Shown here piece by piece: positions 62,522 to 64,000 of a stretch of DNA of 64,000 nucleotides. The stretch comes from Nesterenkonia muleiensis. Lineage in GTDB: Bacteria > Actinomycetota > Actinomycetes > Actinomycetales > Micrococcaceae. The stretch covers positions 124,001 through 188,000 of the forward strand of contig NZ_QWLD01000038.1 of assembly GCF_003600155.1 (NCBI RefSeq). Reading direction: 5' to 3'. Position numbers and translations under genes: made by a program. Under the pieces are notes generated by a model. That model did not search any database, was not told the DNA's origin, and saw nothing but the letters and a program-made list of their open reading frames with translations. The first letter of the stretch is position 1; the number at the start of each line of letters is the position of its first letter.

Positions 62522-64000
62522 ATGGCGCATTTCGTGGACCGGGTGGTGCTGCACGCAAGCGGCGGCAACGGCGGAAGCGGTTGTATCTCTGTGCACCGGG
62601 AGAAGTTCAAACCCCTGGGCGGGCCTGACGGCGGCAACGGTGGCGACGGTGGTCATATAGATCTTGTGGTTGACCCCAACACCACCACGCTGCTGGACTA
62701 CCACCACCGCCCCCACCGCCGTGCGGACAACGGGGGAGTGGGTCAGGGCGGCCTGCGGCACGGTCATAAGGGTCAGACCCTTGAGCTGCCGGTTCCCGAT
62801 GGCACAGTGGTCAAGGACCGCGAAGGCAACCTGCTCGCAGATCTGGTGGGCGCCGGTGCCCGTGCTCGCATCGCCGAAGGCGGCCAGGGCGGCCTGGGCA
62901 ACGCCGCACTGGCCTCCAAGAAGCGCAAGGCCCCAGGCTTCGCTCTGCTCGGCACCCCTGGTGAGCAGATCGAGGTGGTGCTGGAGCTGAAGTCAGTGGC
63001 CGACATCGCCTTGGTGGGTTTTCCCTCAGCGGGTAAGTCGAGTCTGATCGCCGCGCTCTCTGCGGCCCGCCCCAAAATCGCTGACTACCCCTTCACCACT
63101 CTGGTGCCCAACCTGGGTGTCGTCGAGGCCGGCGAGACCCGGTTCACCGTCGCCGATGTGCCGGGGCTGATTCCCGGTGCGGCTGAGGGCAAGGGGCTCG
63201 GTCATGAGTTCCTGCGCCATGTGGAACGCTGTGCCGCTCTGGTGCATGTGCTCGACTGTGGCACTCTGGAGACAGACCGGGATCCGGTGGGTGACTTAGA
63301 GGCCATCGAGGCGGAGCTCGCCGCATATGCCGCTGACGGGCTGCCGCTGACAGAGCGCCCCCGGCTGGTGGCGCTGAACAAGACCGACCTCCCCGACGGT
63401 CAGGATATGGCTGAGATGGTCGGCCGAACCCTGGAGGACCGTGGCTTCGACGTCTTCGAGATCTCCGCAGTCTCCCGGAAGGGCCTGCGCGAACTCAGCT
63501 TCGCGATGGCCAAGCTGGTCGAAGAGTCCCGCGCTGCTCTGGAGGTCGAGGAGGCCCCGGTGCCGGTGACCCTGCGGCCCAAGGCGGTCAATGACAGAGG
63601 CTTCACCATTACCCGTGAGGAGAAGGGCGGTGAGCCGCTGTGGCGGGTCCGCGGCACCAAACCGGAGCGGTGGATCCTGCAGACCGACTTCAACAACGAT
63701 GAAGCAGTGGGCTACTTGGCTGACCGGCTGCAGACCATCGGCATTGAGGATCAGCTCTTCACACTCGGCGCCACACCGGGAGATGCTGTGGTGATCGGCC
63801 GTGAAGACGACGGCGTGGTCTTCGACTGGGAGCCCACGATGGCCGCCGGAGCAGAGTTCATGGCCGGCCCGCGAGGCACTGACCTGCGCTTTGACGAGCA
63901 TCACCGGCCCACCCGTGCCCAGAAGAAGCAGGAGCAGGCCGAGCGGCGTGCGGCAAAGCGTCAGGTTCGGGAAGAGATGGAAGAGCTCTACGCCGCCGAT
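62522..64000 (+). CDS. obg: GTPase Obg/CgtA (truncated by window end)
   Basis: Ribosome-associated GTPase involved in large-subunit assembly and stress signalling. The first 493 residues are in the window with no stop. The Gly-rich Obg fold spans residues 1-160 ([36 protein letters not shown]). The G domain has G1 GFPSAGKSS (about 166), switch [18 protein letters not shown], and NKTDL (about 287). The C-terminal OCT domain follows (about 350-430, [24 protein letters not shown]) with a charged tail. GAGGAG lies 7 nt before the ATG. It is separated from rpmA by a terminator and an array of structured repeats. Confidence 0.96.
   Translation, partial: MAHFVDRVVLHASGGNGGSGCISVHREKFKPLGGPDGGNGGDGGHIDLVVDPNTTTLLDYHHRPHRRADNGGVGQGGLRHGHKGQTLELPVPDGTVVKDREGNLLADLVGAGARARIAEGGQGGLGNAALASKKRKAPGFALLGTPGEQIEVVLELKSVADIALVGFPSAGKSSLIAALSAARPKIADYPFTTLVPNLGVVEAGETRFTVADVPGLIPGAAEGKGLGHEFLRHVERCAALVHVLDCGTLETDRDPVGDLEAIEAELAAYAADGLPLTERPRLVALNKTDLPDGQDMAEMVGRTLEDRGFDVFEISAVSRKGLRELSFAMAKLVEESRAALEVEEAPVPVTLRPKAVNDRGFTITREEKGGEPLWRVRGTKPERWILQTDFNNDEAVGYLADRLQTIGIEDQLFTLGATPGDAVVIGREDDGVVFDWEPTMAAGAEFMAGPRGTDLRFDEHHRPTRAQKKQEQAERRAAKRQVREEMEELYAAD

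Overview
The window is high-GC bacterial DNA. Actinobacterial traits dominate: many GTG starts, frequent apparently leaderless genes, MptB-type polyprenol-phosphomannose mannosyltransferases, class Ib nrdHIEF, and an rne-rplU-rpmA-obg order. The gene set fits Micrococcaceae (for example a Nesterenkonia-, Kocuria- or Arthrobacter-like organism). That assignment is inference; no rRNA is present.

Layout. (1) 0.1-9.2 kb is ordinary metabolism: arginine deiminase, an Old Yellow Enzyme, dGTPase, a Nudix hydrolase, a methyltransferase, a RutE-like nitroreductase, a DUF2207 membrane protein and an MFS exporter. (2) 9.3-23.7 kb is an accessory region. It holds small regulator/effector modules (TetR with an ASCH protein, MarR with a DHA2 efflux pump, ArsR with SRPBCC and DUF899 proteins, TetR with DUF3995 and DHFR-like proteins, an esterase, an excisionase-type antitoxin with a PIN toxin, and a NYN protein facing a double-HTH protein). 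Between them lie many broken genes: ArsR, VOC, peroxiredoxin, PhzF and AraC fragments, the start of a MobF relaxase and a recombinase remnant. It ends at the 3' side of tRNA-His, a classic integration site. (3) 23.9-31.0 kb carries orn, three GT-C type mannosyltransferase-like genes in an overlapping operon, an AEC permease and a CDF cation transporter. (4) 31.2-37.7 kb carries an Fe(III)-type ABC importer, a DUF418-like acyltransferase and a lipoprotein gamma-glutamyltransferase. (5) 37.75-39.6 kb carries thiD under a TPP riboswitch, convergent with a small alarmone synthetase. (6) 39.7-43.0 kb is glpD-glpK. (7) 43.3-47.4 kb is nrdHIEF behind paired NrdR boxes and two DnaA-like boxes. (8) 47.5-56.2 kb is histidine utilisation: an EIIC-like permease facing hutH, then hutU, an M20 amidohydrolase, hutF and hutI. 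(9) 56.2-58.5 kb carries a lipoate-ligase-like gene, an M28 peptidase and a VKOR-family protein. (10) 58.9-64.0 kb is rne, rplU, rpmA and obg, the last running off the window.

How the genes fit together. The hut genes form a complete route from histidine to glutamate if the M20 enzyme takes the place of HutG. The EIIC-like protein, which lacks any phosphotransfer domain, is a candidate transporter for the route. The accessory region looks like a decayed conjugative or integrated element that has kept several self-regulated stress and efflux cassettes with readable operator palindromes.

The most unusual signal is a roughly 65-bp intergenic repeat that can fold into two hairpins. It occurs several times upstream of obg, once after glpK in reverse orientation, and as a partial copy upstream of rne. 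The first stem shows compensatory base changes between copies. A second recurring signal is a TAnnnT hexamer ending 6-7 nt before a start codon, including a perfectly symmetric case in which two divergent genes share one 26-bp palindrome that contains both start codons.
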